Positions 21,895-31,522 of a stretch of 64,000 nucleotides of DNA are shown piece by piece. A program made the translations under genes and the position numbers. Position 1 is the first letter of the stretch; every line of letters begins with the position of its first letter. This DNA comes from Steinernema hermaphroditum (lineage: Eukaryota > Nematoda > Chromadorea > Rhabditida > Steinernematidae), in assembly GCA_030435675.1 (NCBI GenBank), contig CM059623.1, forward strand, positions 14,106,092 to 14,170,091, read 5' to 3'. The notes below the pieces were generated by a model. That model was not told where the DNA came from, did not search any database, and worked only from the letters and a program-made list of their open reading frames with translations.

Positions 21895-23079
21895 AGATAC
21901 TGTATTTAAGCACGAGTTGTACAGTTACCGTAATCGTCCCATCTCATGTTGTGTGTATTTACATAAAATTTGCCTTTTCATGTTACTTTTTTCGTCCGTT
22001 CAGATGGTTGCTTTGCCATTTGCATCGCTTTCTTGACTTCTGCTTTTCCATTTGAGCTCTTTTCAAGTTGTTTTTAGGGCTTGCCTCTGCCTCTCGATGG
22101 ATCGGATGTTTTGCACGTAATCCAAGAGTGTTGGACAACAACTTCCTGTTCCAGGGAGATATCTTATGCGCGGCAGCCGGCTGGATTACCGATTTTAATT
22201 AGTTCTTGCGCAGGGAGATTGTAGCTTGCTGTCGCGAGAGCGCGGATTAGCACCTGGGATTATTCCATTTTCACGCTCATTGCGGATTTCCACAGCACAC
22301 AACACGTAGTTCCTCTCGAAGAAGACGGAAGTGCGTCACTTTCTTCGCTCCGAACATCTCCGCTGAGGGGTTTATGGTGAGGGCTCCGTGTTTGGCGCGC
22401 GGGCTGACTGAATTAGCGTAATGCAGCTGAATTTAATTGGTTTTTCGCGCGGGAAAATTATAGTCTGTTGGGCTTCTTGTCACGCAAGCCACATTCCGCG
22501 TTTTGAGACGGCGGCTAGCGGTCGGCTCCTGTGCCCGGGGAAGTCCTATCCCCCGTTTTCAAACGATAGCCAGCGGTCGGCCCTGTGCTCCAGAGGAAAT
22601 CTCATTTCGTATTTTCAGACAACAACTAGCGGTCGTTTCCCGTCTTGTAGACATTTTTGCGTTGTAAACAGACTTCCGCTCCGCGAGAACTCGCCGCCGA
22701 AGACAATGGCCTTTTTCCTTCTTTCCCGCGTCCCCGCTCTGTTTTCCATCAAAATCGACTGCGCCCAAGCACGATAGTAGCCGCGCGGCATTACACGCAG
22801 ATTTAATAAACACGGGCCATTGGGCATTTTTCGCGAATGGAGTGAACTCGCTGGCCGTTTGTGGTTTTGGAAAAGTGTGCGTGAAGGAGAGCGTTGATTG
22901 ACGCGCGCGTGCCCATGTGACGTAGCCTCGACGGGCAGTTAAGACGTTGCGGGTGCCGTGAGAGGTATATAAAGTGCATAAGGGGTTGTCAAGTGTTCTC
23001 CGCTGCTGTTTACTACTGTCCGCGGCGTGTTCGTGTTTTACTCACCGATTTGCCTATCTTTGTGTTTCAGATCAGCGAC
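21895..23079. promoter_or_regulatory. TAF12 upstream region with TATA box
   Basis: No gene seen in 1.2 kb. A good TATA element, TATATAAA, lies at 22966-22973, followed after 98 bases by an acceptor (TGTGTTTCAG) and the TAF12 ATG. A related C/G-rich motif recurs near 22510-22640 (GGCTAGCGGTCGG-like, three times: near 22513, 22567 and 22626), a short degenerate repeat. Confidence 0.45.
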
Positions 23080-24504
23080 ATGGACGGGCAACCTCCGCAG
23101 CGACCCCCTCAGCAACAGTTTGTGATTAGCTCTGGCGGAAATCAGCAGGGTCAGATGCAAGGGCAGCGTTTCGCGCAGAGGACGCAGATCATGTACGAAG
23201 TGCAGCCGATGGAGGAAGGTGGTGAAAATGTCACATACTGTAAGTCACCTTCTTATGTACAGACGGTGCAGCCAAAAAAATCATTTCGTCTCACTTCTGC
23301 GGCGTCCGGTTTTATAGAACTTAGGGTGCAGGTGTGAGCTGTAGGGCCAGCTTTCGCTTCTCTGTGTGCATTTTCAAATAACAATCTTCATTTCAGCTCG
23401 AGTACAGTCAACTCAGCAGCAGCACCCGACGGTTTCGGCACTTCTGCGCCACGGCATGAATCCAGCCCCTCAGGTCCAGTACAGTCAGAACAATCCTCCG
23501 CCCACACAGCAGCAAATGCAGACCACTGTCAGCGGCGTTCCTTTGGTCATCTCGGGAAACCAGCAGCCCCAAATCGTCACTAGCACTCAGCCGCAGCAGA
23601 TCATCATCAGCCAGGGCGGCAGACCGCAGATGGTGCAGTACATTCAGACGTCGTCGGCAGGTGGACACCAGCCCCAGTACGCCACCATCCAGCAGCATCT
23701 TCAGTCGTCGCAGAACCAGCCGCAGCATGTCTTCATTCAACAGCAGCCCCAGCAACAACAGCAACATATTTTGGTTCAAGCGCAACCGCAGACACAACAA
23801 ATCCACTACGCCGAAAGCTCCGGCTCTCAAGGTTCTAGCGCGGCTCCTCCACAGCAGTACGCTTATGCTGTGCCGATGAGGAATCCGCCCGAAGGACAGA
23901 AGATCAGCCCACGTCAGCCGCCTCACCACATGATCGCCACTGGAACTCCACAGGCTCATCCGAGAGCCGCGGCGAACAACATTGCTCAGGAAGAAATTAA
24001 CAGATTTCTCATGTCACATCAAAGTAGCTCACAGTCGATGTCCACTGGACAGCTTTTGGATACGGTAGGACAAGGCGTTATAAGATCCTGGAAAAATACG
24101 TTTGTTTCAGGCCAAGCTAGAGGACATTGCGAAACAGGTAGATGCCACCGCGAATCTGGACGACGGAGTGAAGGATGCGCTCGTAAGTTATATCGACGAA
24201 TACATTGGAATGGTAAATACCTTTGTCCTGGCCACGATTCACATATGTGGTTTAGGTCATCGAGAAATCGGCTGAAGTAGCCCGTCATCGTGGCGCCCGT
24301 CGAATCGAACACAAAGACGTTGCGTACGCACTTCGCAATTTCTTCGACATGGGTGACCTGGCCACTCAGTCCCTAATCGCCGCTGACAACCACCTGAATC
24401 CTCCGACAGTGCAAGATGTCATGAATCAGAGTGGCCCGTCGCCCTCCATGAACGCGCACAATCAGCGCCTGGCCCTAATCAAGAAGACGTTGAAGAAACC
24501 GTGA
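23080..24504 (+). CDS. TAF12: TAF12, TFIID histone-fold subunit
   Basis: Four exons, 23080-23239, 23397-24064, 24111-24212 and 24256-24504, give 392 residues. The first 270 residues are a glutamine/proline/serine-rich low-complexity region. The C-terminus is the TAF12 histone fold: LEDIAKQVDATANLDDGVKD, SYIDEYIGMVIEKSAEVARH, EHKDVAYALRNFFDMG, and the family ending HNQRLALIKKTLKKP. TAF12 pairs with TAF4 in TFIID (and with ADA1 in SAGA in yeast). Human TAF12 is only about 160 residues; the long Q-rich N-terminus is an extension. TBP lies 6 kb away on the other strand. Confidence 0.93.
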
Positions 24505-24988
24505 TTCCCGGATTGTATTTTGTTTTTCTCTTTATTAGGTGCGGGTCACACACGTCAGCATTTTCGATTAACTTAATGTTCTTTACGGTGATCTTTTCAT
24601 TGTCTTGTCATGCGTGCTTTGTTGTGTAAAGTAAATTGGTTGTCTGGACATGGGTTTGAGGGGGACAGATCTGATCTCATTGGTCAACGATTTTGGTCGA
24701 TTGGGGCTTCGTGAAATGGCCCCTGGCTGAGAAATCAGAAATCGCGCAATCACTCTGCAAATGCGTTAGATTACGGTATAAGCAAAATATGGAACGGTGG
24801 CTGGAATGGGTCCTGACACGACTGTCTTCCATTGCATCCTTTTGTCCTTGTCTACCGTTCTGTCTACTGTCTGGATTGTTGTTGAGTACTCGTGCAACGA
24901 GTCAGTCGTATGCGAGGTGACCCGAATAGGTTGTATTTGCAACGCCCATGTGTATGGCGAAGCAACAAAGAGGGACAAAAATAAGTCT
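24505..24988. other. intergenic
   Basis: 3' side of TAF12 and spacer before the tRNA gene. Nothing else seen. Confidence 0.4.
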
Positions 24989-25060
24989 GATCTCGGGCGG
25001 GCTCGAACCGCCGGCCTTCTGTGTGTTAGACAGATGTGATAACCACTACACCACGAGATC
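24989..25060 (-). tRNA. tRNA-Val (AAC)
   Basis: The minus strand reads GATCTCG (acceptor), a D-arm GTGTAGTGGTTATCAC, anticodon stem TCTGT/ACAGA with loop CTAACAC (anticodon AAC), T-arm with GGTTCGAGCC, and a matching 3' acceptor CGAGATC. A-box and B-box are intact. No intron. Confidence 0.93.
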
Positions 25061-25109
25061 ATGTTTGCACCAACATGCGGCAGTCATATTGTAGATAGTG
25101 ACGATTTAA

Positions 25110-25973
25110 TCACGTAGATCTCAAATTCGTCAAATAAGTGCGTTCATCAATGAGACGGCGCGTTCCCAGCCAACAGCTGTTGAAAATACACTTCCTACAC
25201 TGATGCACCTCAAACTTCTGTGTTGTCGACTTTCGCTCGATCTGGTTAACCAATCGATCGAAACACTTTTTGTCCTTCACCGTTATGGAACCCGTTATGT
25301 TCTCGCCGGCGTGAAGGCCGAAACCTCTGAAATTGGCTCTTAGCGCTGTCCAATTCAAGGACGCCTACCCGACGCAGTTCCTTTCGGGGATATTCGTGTA
25401 GAAGTCCCAATAGCCGTTGCCGGTTGCCTTCCGTCTGTACAGATTGAACCATCCGGTGTCGTGGCGGATCTGCATGGATCCGATACGGTACCAGCCTCGA
25501 GGTAGTTTCGTGTCTAAGCCGTCGATTTCGAGGTCCTGGTCGGCGGGGATGTGAGTAGCACAGGTTACGATGCTGAAAGGGTTCCGTAGTGAACGAAGTA
25601 ACACAACTTGGTGGGCCAAAAGATAGTCCAAACGACCATATAGATGTATCTTAGAAGAAGCCAATGCACATCTGATAAACTGTATTTCATTGTATCTGCT
25701 TATCTCATATCTGGTTGAACCTTATACTTATAGATTTTAGTGTAAAATACTTAGCAAATCTAGGCCCCCAGATCTACGTGTGGTGTGTGCAAATCTATAT
25801 TTTGGAAGATGGCGACTTACCCACAAGTAATCTCATTGGTAGCGCGATAGTACGTGCAGTAGACATTCCTAAACAATCAATTTGGGGAGAGTAAAAGCCA
25901 GCATAGCCTACTCGCTAGCAAGCGTCGTCCACACACAAGAAATAAGGCACAAGAAGAGGCGCCCCCAGGCCAT
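25110..25973 (-). CDS. small secreted protein, possibly L,D-transpeptidase-like
   Basis: Four exons join in phase: 25973-25912, 25868-25821, 25572-25369 and 25326-25110, giving 176 residues. A clear signal peptide (MAWGRLFLCLISCVWTTLAS) leads into a cysteine-containing mature protein. The core is LPRGWYRIG, HDTGWFNLYRRKATGNGYWDF, then RNCVGGFGLHAGENITGSITVKDKKCF. The glycine-histidine segment followed by S/T-G-x-ITV recalls the HxG...SxGC(I/V) active-site arrangement of L,D-transpeptidase (YkuD/DUF2778-type) folds, but the catalytic cysteine position is serine here (ITGSITV). That link is from pattern memory only. Alternatively it belongs to an unrelated nematode secreted family. Being secreted with disulfides, it may act in the gut or cuticle. 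Confidence 0.6.
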
Positions 25974-26301
25974 AACGTCCGGCGGTTGTCACGCCGACAG
26001 CCGCTAGTCCAACGTCGCGCACCTGTGGTCAAGGTCGCACCTCATGTGGCTTGCGCGCGAACAACGCGAATCGATAGTGAAGACGAGTCTTGCGGCAATC
26101 AAAACAGCTGCGGTGCAAGGGGGTACAGGTTTTAGCTGCTTTGCAATAGAAAGAAGGGGTTTAGAGTATGAAGTTTGGAAAAGTTCAACCTCAAAGGGTT
26201 TCTGCCCGTCGGTGATCTAGCCGAACTCCAAAAACTTTTGAAGATGCCATGCGGAAGTAACGAAGTTAAGACAATGATGTTTATTTGTTTTTATTTTTAT
26301 T
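25974..26301. other. intergenic
   Basis: No gene seen. Confidence 0.35.
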
Positions 26302-26927
26302 TTACACAATGCTATTACAAAACAATTTATACCAAAAGAATCGGTCTTCCGCCTGTTTGCAGCACTGTGCTGCTATCCGCACGCACAAATCCGCCATGTG
26401 TTCCTCGAATTTCGAAGAGACAGTAGCGATGAGCGGTGGCGGTGGCGAGAACGGCACCATCAATACCTCGTCCAGGGGTAAAACGTCTCGATGACGCTCT
26501 CGGCCGCATCGCCGGCCGTGGTGGAAGAACCCACCATCAAAAGCGATGGTGGGTTCTTCCGAACGGAGCAGTCGCCCGTAACGGCGACAAAATCCCTGCT
26601 CGTCATGGTATGTCAAGCTGAAATCATGAAAAATGAACTAAAAAAATCTAAGAAAACAATTACGTTTTTGGGGTGGGCATGTATTCAGCCCGCCATTCGG
26701 TGTTCATCTTGAAAAGCTGCTCCTGAACGCTCCAATGAAATAGGGATAACTCTCGCTGGTTTAACACCACCAGAATCCTTTCCAGAGGTATAACGTCCAT
26801 GTGACGTTCTTGTCCGCATATCGGGCCGTGGTGGAAGTGATCACCATCAAACCCGATCGCGGGCTCCTGAGGCCGTAGCGCCCTACCATAGCGCCGCGCG
26901 AATCCTTGCAGGTCGTGGCTTGAAAAT
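26302..26927 (-). CDS. two-exon duplicated-domain protein, 5' end not found
   Basis: Two minus-strand exons, 26927-26664 and 26617-26302 (stop), are paralogous. Each begins with HD-x-QGF-x-RRYGR-x-LR and continues with EP-x-I-x-FDG, FHHG, CG-x-ERH-x-DV-x-PL. The exons start in the same phase and the junction keeps the frame, so this is one gene with two tandem copies of a domain of about 90 residues, each on its own exon. Upstream exons and a start are not identified; the open frame to 27067 crosses an acceptor at 26928 and is probably not coding. The domain is not recognised. It could be the tail of a lar­ger protein or a decaying gene. Confidence 0.5.
26523..26560. repeat. perfect 16 bp inverted repeat with 6-base loop in an exon
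   Basis: GGAAGAACCCACCATC (26523-26538), loop AAAAGC, then its exact reverse complement to 26560. It falls within the second copy of the duplicated domain. The equivalent place in the other copy (around 26829-26868) is not palindromic. Confidence 0.8.
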
Positions 26928-27067
26928 CTGAAACCGAGAACTAGAAACTTAACTGATGTAAGGTGAAGCTGACGAACTGCAAATGTGGATTTGAATGGGA
27001 CTATTTCTTTTTTGTGTTGAGAACTATTAGGTTGGGGCATTGAAAAATGAGCCACTATGGTAATCAT

Positions 27068-29537
27068 TGTTTATTTTGCATAGCTTCGACCATATCACGT
27101 TAAGTTAGTCAGAACACAAGAGTTGACAAGAGTGTGAAAAATGTTTTGGTCCCATTTTCGTACAGGTGGTGGTAGGATAAAGCTAAGGAAGTACTATATA
27201 TATATGTAAACGGGAATCTCTCAGCTCAAAGTGGAGATCCATTCAGGTGTGAGGTATCTGGCACCATTCCTAAAGTGTGACCTTTTCAACTATTAAGCCT
27301 CTATTGCTGTGTAGTAGAAGTGACTGGAGCCGATATATGGGTATGGTAGCTGTGAGTGATAGCTACCTGTTGCATGTTCCCATTCTGTGTTAAGCACTTA
27401 ACCAATTGGAAACATTGGAGTTAACGGGGAATGCTGATCCGAAGTCGTCATCTTTTTGAGATTAGCTCATGTTATGATATATGCCGGGAACAACGATAGG
27501 TGCGTTCTGCAGGTTAGACCCAATTCTATACGTGGTTGAAGGCAGTCCTCGTAGATCACAAAATAAATATCGTAAGAAGCCCGTACATCACATCACTGGC
27601 AAATCGCAATGAGTGGTGAGAGTTCACTACACTCAAGAAGGCGCCAATCAATTATACCCGTAAACAAAGAATGTTTACCAAGTGTCCCATTTTAACGCTC
27701 AAACCCAGTAATAAGGATTTTCGCCAGAATTCTTGCTGTACATTATAAAGGTGTTTATGATAGCTTTAAACTAAAATTGACACAACTTACTTTTCGTTGT
27801 ATATATCGCTCAAATGAATCGACACCATCGTTGAAAACGGAGAACGTTCTGAAAACAAGTGGTCGTGCATATTTTGATCTGATATGTAGATTCACGACGT
27901 AAAACTGTGACCATGCGTGCGCGGTAATATCTGAATAAACTCCTTGACGGTCAATAGAACTTCCAATAGAACAAAACATCCTATGTGGCTTTCTGGAATG
28001 TGAAGTCTCTTTAATGTCTGACTAATGTCTCAAATCAACGAGACAGAAAGAATCACTCATAAGTCAGCACGCTTGAGTCGCACTCCAAATTGTCTGTCCC
28101 TGTACGGTGGACGAGTGATGCGTAACTCCTGCGCGTAGCTCACGTTTCAGCAAGCCACATAAGATTAAACTTAAAAATCTCAAAGAAAAATTTGAGACAA
28201 TTTGCCTGTATCTCAGACGTATGGCCTCGAAAGGTCAAAGAGGTAAAAAATTGGACCAAAGTATTTCTTCCGCGTATTCTAGGAGAAGAGAATAAGGATT
28301 TTGCCAACAAAATGGGATGTCAATGGTGAACATCTTAAATGGTAAGCGAATATATGTTAATAAACTGTCACTTAAATCATCGGCCATTTTTCATTGAATC
28401 CATCAACTGAATATTTGTTTATTTAGCGCGGTATAAACACCGCTGAAATTTTATCTCACTCGCATTGGACGGCTACAGGTCACCGCGCCGCAGCCGACTG
28501 ACATCACGTGGATGACCGATGCGCGCCAAAATGCAAGAACTTTCACATGAACAAGGAATGAAAGGACACGGCAGTTTTCATGTTTTTTATTTCAAAGTTG
28601 AAATTTTACAAAAGGACTCCAAGCTGATTAAAACACGAAGACACGCATTAAAAAGGACACCCAAAAAATCGCGGTTTCGATCGATGACGCTCAACAAAGA
28701 GCCGGCGTCTGCGGCGTTCGCGTCTCCTCACGGATGCGATCTGAAGCACTGGAAACGTGAAAATGGTGGAGAATTCTAACCGAACAGAGGGAATGATAGA
28801 GCCTGAGTAGGGGTCGAACCCGAGCCCAATACCCCTCGATCAGAGAGACAAAACAATCAGGGGCAATTTCGATGTACTAGTCGCGACTGGCGTTATTTTT
28901 CGCATTTCACAGGCCAGTCAACTGGTATGGTAGTCAGTTAACTTATGGGCGGCGCGCTTTGTGAACGCTCGTCTTCCTCAGCTCCCCTCCATCCGTTACA
29001 CCACAATTCGCTTCGATTTGTAACTATGGTTCCCTGGTAAGTGTCCAAACCTTTCTGAAAAAGCTGACGCTACCGACGACAGGCCTGGCGGAACCAATTA
29101 AGTAATTACAAAAGCCGCTGGCGTGTTTTCGAAGGAAAACAAAACCTTTCCAGTGGCCTCTTAATCAGTCTCTTTCCACCGTTTGTCAGGCCTGCAGCGG
29201 ATGACTCAGGCTGACAACTTGAAGATGATCTACCATCTCAGCTCATTGCAACGATTATTTCCTTGCTAATCTTTTGATTTACATCTCTTACTTAATGGAT
29301 TACCATTTGCCATTTATCTTCCCGAATCAACAAATCAAAACCACTCCCCCACGATAAAAAAATACACACAGACCGTCGGTTCTCCGAGGTTTTCACAATC
29401 TTGCATTGTGCACTTTATATCGCCTTTAATGCTCGTAATTTTGAATATCTTCAAACCACTTTCTTGCTTCTCAGTTATGCTCAGTACCGCGAGAAGGGCT
29501 CGTTGTTGTGTGATGTTATCACAATTCTCGGTTAGCG
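27068..29537. other. gene-poor interval with a tRNA-like remnant
   Basis: No supported gene in 2.4 kb. Short ORFs (for example 28519-28779) lack family features. Around 28801-28860 the minus strand has a B-box-like GGGTTCGACCCC in a tRNA-3'-half-like context. Confidence 0.35.
28803..28862 (-). repeat. tRNA-derived repeat remnant
   Basis: The minus strand ends with a T-arm-like GGGCTCGGGTTCGACCCC, but no complete cloverleaf can be folded. Probably a SINE or tRNA relic. Confidence 0.35.
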
Positions 29538-30295
29538 ATGCAGTCGCAGAGATGTTTTGCTATTAGAGGATCTCGTTCTGAAATATGTCTAGTAATCACA
29601 TCAATAGCGATGAATGACCTTCCCTACGCGTTCTATGAATCTGCATTTCGGGTTGGATGGGCCGATTTTATCCTTCCGCGGCTATTAATAACTGCCAAAG
29701 AACTATCGGGTAACTTTGGTATTGTCGCCCAACAGATAACGTCGACGTTTAAAAAAATACCGTTGCTATTAGGAACAACCGAATAATCCGTGAGAGACTA
29801 CGGGATATAAGCAATAGCGAAGTACCCGAACATCTCTGGGTCGACAAAGAGAAGTTTGTGTATTGTGTTACCATAAATATTTACGAGAATAATGAAGAAA
29901 AGGTTAGCGAGGAAATCATCGATCGGATTTCCTTTCCCAATGTCATGTGCTGCTTAGCCCTAGACACAGTCATGGTTAGTAAGGCGTGGATCGAGTGGGC
30001 ATGCATATCAAAGCGACTAAAGGGACTACATATCCGTAAAAAGCTCAACGACGCATCGATCGCACTTTGCAAGAGACTCATCAAAACTGGGCTCCTCACC
30101 GAAATGCGCATTGATAGCGAGGCATATTCAGAAGGAGTGATGGAAATGGCGAAGCTGTCACTCACTCAACCTCAGTTCAAGTCTTTATACTTTGGGAAGG
30201 ATGGTAACCTCGAAGAACTTCTAGTATTCTGGTCTCACAAGGGAACCTTCCGAAGTGTCCTGCTCGGATCGAGCTGGAAATTGACACACAGGTAG
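29538..30295 (+). pseudogene. lineage-specific protein gene with a frameshift in an A7 run
   Basis: An open frame from 29538 (MQSQRCF; a better start may be the MNDLPYAFYESAF further in) stops at 29784-29786. A second frame, open from about 29759, continues to a possible donor at 30293 (CACAG|GTAGGC) and reads as a helical, leucine-rich protein (VNEDTVMVSKAW-like and EAYSEGVMEMAKLSL segments). The frames meet at the homopolymer TTTAAAAAAATA (A run 29751-29757): one extra A would join them into about 250 codons. This may be a mutation, an assembly error or, less likely, programmed slippage. The N-terminal LPYAF motif resembles the start of F-box-like proteins expanded in some nematodes, but I cannot assign the family. 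The 3' exon may be at 30584-30811. Confidence 0.4.
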
Positions 30296-30350
30296 GCCTT
30301 CATTAGTGTATGTCATCCCCAAAAGGGCACCTGCTTATACGCATACCAGG

Positions 30351-30495
30351 TTATGTAAACACCCTTCGCAAGTTACGGTCAAACAACTATAGCCAACTTC
30401 GGCAACAACTGAGAGGTGGGGCGTATGGCTGAACCAGGTAGTATCTCGGCTGCCGTTGGGGTGCGGGTTCGACTCCCCTCCCAGCCCATATTTTT
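30351..30495 (+). repeat. tRNA-derived SINE-like element, copy 1
   Basis: It has an A-box-like TGGCTGAACCAGG and a B-box GGGTTCGACTCCC near the 3' end, preceded by GTAAACACCCTT. The same layout recurs at 41392-41545 and, shortened and inverted, at 30895-31015. Confidence 0.5.
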
Positions 30496-30583
30496 CTTAT
30501 CGCTTCTTGAACATATTTAAGTTTGTTTTTGTCTTACTAAAAGGTAGTAATGAAATTTTTTTAAAACAAATTTGAACATTACG

Positions 30584-30811
30584 GCAATGCAGATAAGTGC
30601 TAACCGATTCCAAAATATGATACGGTATGCATGGCATCACGCTGGATTTATTGACGAATACCCTCCTTCTTTCGAAACGCCGGAACATTTTTGCTTCAAT
30701 TTCGACGAAGGGCATCAATGCACGTGTTCCAAAATGCCCGTTCTTCGCTGTGCTCGTTGTGAAGGATTCTTGTGTGTTAAGCATCTTGTTGATGTTGAAC
30801 ATAATTGCTAA
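30584..30811 (+). CDS. cysteine-rich C-terminal exon
   Basis: An open frame ending TAA at 30809-30811 encodes RYAWHHAGFIDEYPPSF followed by a cysteine/histidine cluster (HQCTCSK, RCARCEGFLC, EHNC) that could bind zinc. Possible acceptors (CAATGCAG or CAGATAAG) lie just upstream. It sits in the core of the inverted repeat, after the frameshifted gene, and may be its last exon; the phase fits only one acceptor choice (AG at 30582-30583). The family is not recognised. Confidence 0.4.
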   Translation, partial: AMQISANRFQNMIRYAWHHAGFIDEYPPSFETPEHFCFNFDEGHQCTCSKMPVLRCARCEGFLCVKHLVDVEHNC

Positions 30812-30894
30812 GGAACACCGTTGTTATAAAATAATTTGTTCTCATTACTACCTTTTAGTAAGACAAAAACAAACTTAAATATGTTCAAGAAGCG

Positions 30895-31015
30895 AGAAGA
30901 AAAATATGGGCTGGGAGGGGAGTCGAACCCGCACCCCAAAAACGCCCCAAAAATCTCAGTTGTAGCCGAAGTTGGCTATAATTGTTTGACCGTAACTTGC
31001 GAAGGATGACATACA
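30895..31015 (-). repeat. tRNA-derived SINE-like element, copy 2 (inverted)
   Basis: Reverse complement of copy 1 without two internal segments, one of them the A-box region. The B-box GGGTTCGACTCCC is identical. Confidence 0.5.
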
Positions 31016-31093
31016 CTAATGAAGGCCTACCTGTGTGTCAATTTCCAGCTCGATACGAGCAGGACACTTCGGAAGGTTCCCTTGTCAGAATAA

Positions 31094-31361
31094 GGAAGCA
31101 CTACGAGGGAAAGATTTGCGTTTAGAGACCCCAAATATGCAATTCTTGGAGGGAAAAGTGGAGCTTTGTCCTAAGAAAGAGTTCGATCCAATCGGCACGC
31201 ACCGTTTCTATTTTGCGCGTAACTTCTCCGGAAAATTGCCGCAACCTTACAAGCTGAACTATGGTAGAGATGATGGAGACAGCCACAACGCGTACGTCTT
31301 TTTCGCCCTTATGCAACGGAGTGGAATGAGTTCGCCAGCAATTGGAATATTGTTCACATAA
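31094..31361 (+). pseudogene. C-terminal gene fragment, related to 7937-8165
   Basis: An open frame (ETPNMQFLEGKVELCPKKEF, then THRFYFARNFSGKL, PQPYKLNYGRDDG, AYVFF, end IGILFT) stops at 31359-31361. It begins abruptly where the inverted repeat ends, so its 5' part seems to have been cut off by that rearrangement. Homologous to the minus-strand fragment near 8 kb. Confidence 0.4.
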
Positions 31362-31522
31362 ATCGCTGCATTTGCTAATCTGTGCTTAGTTAATTAATTA
31401 ATGGACAATGGACGTTCTAGTCGCTACAGTCGTTTTTTTTCTATGGCTCCTCTTCTTTGCAGACAAATTGCAGCCACCGGTCATTACATGGCTCTGTCGA
31501 GCCAGCGATCGGTCGTCTCGGT

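Larger units (their letters stand above)
30225..31092. repeat. large imperfect inverted repeat
   Basis: The left arm is 30225-30553 and the right arm 30842-31092, its reverse complement. Shared pieces include the end of the frameshifted gene's exon (AAGGGAACCTTCCGAAGTG), the donor GTAGGCCTTCATTAGTG, a tRNA-like segment ending GGGTTCGACTCCCCTCCC, and TTAAGTTTGTTTTTGTCTTAC near the centre. The left arm is longer by two insertions (about 44 and 30 bases). The 290-base core between the arms holds a cysteine-rich exon. Confidence 0.8.

Noticed and set aside
23408..23959. 183-codon minus-strand ORF
   Set aside because: Leucine-rich antisense image of the Q-rich TAF12 exon.
28803..28862. Functional tRNA gene on the minus strand
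   Set aside because: It has a B-box-like T-arm but no matching acceptor or anticodon stem.
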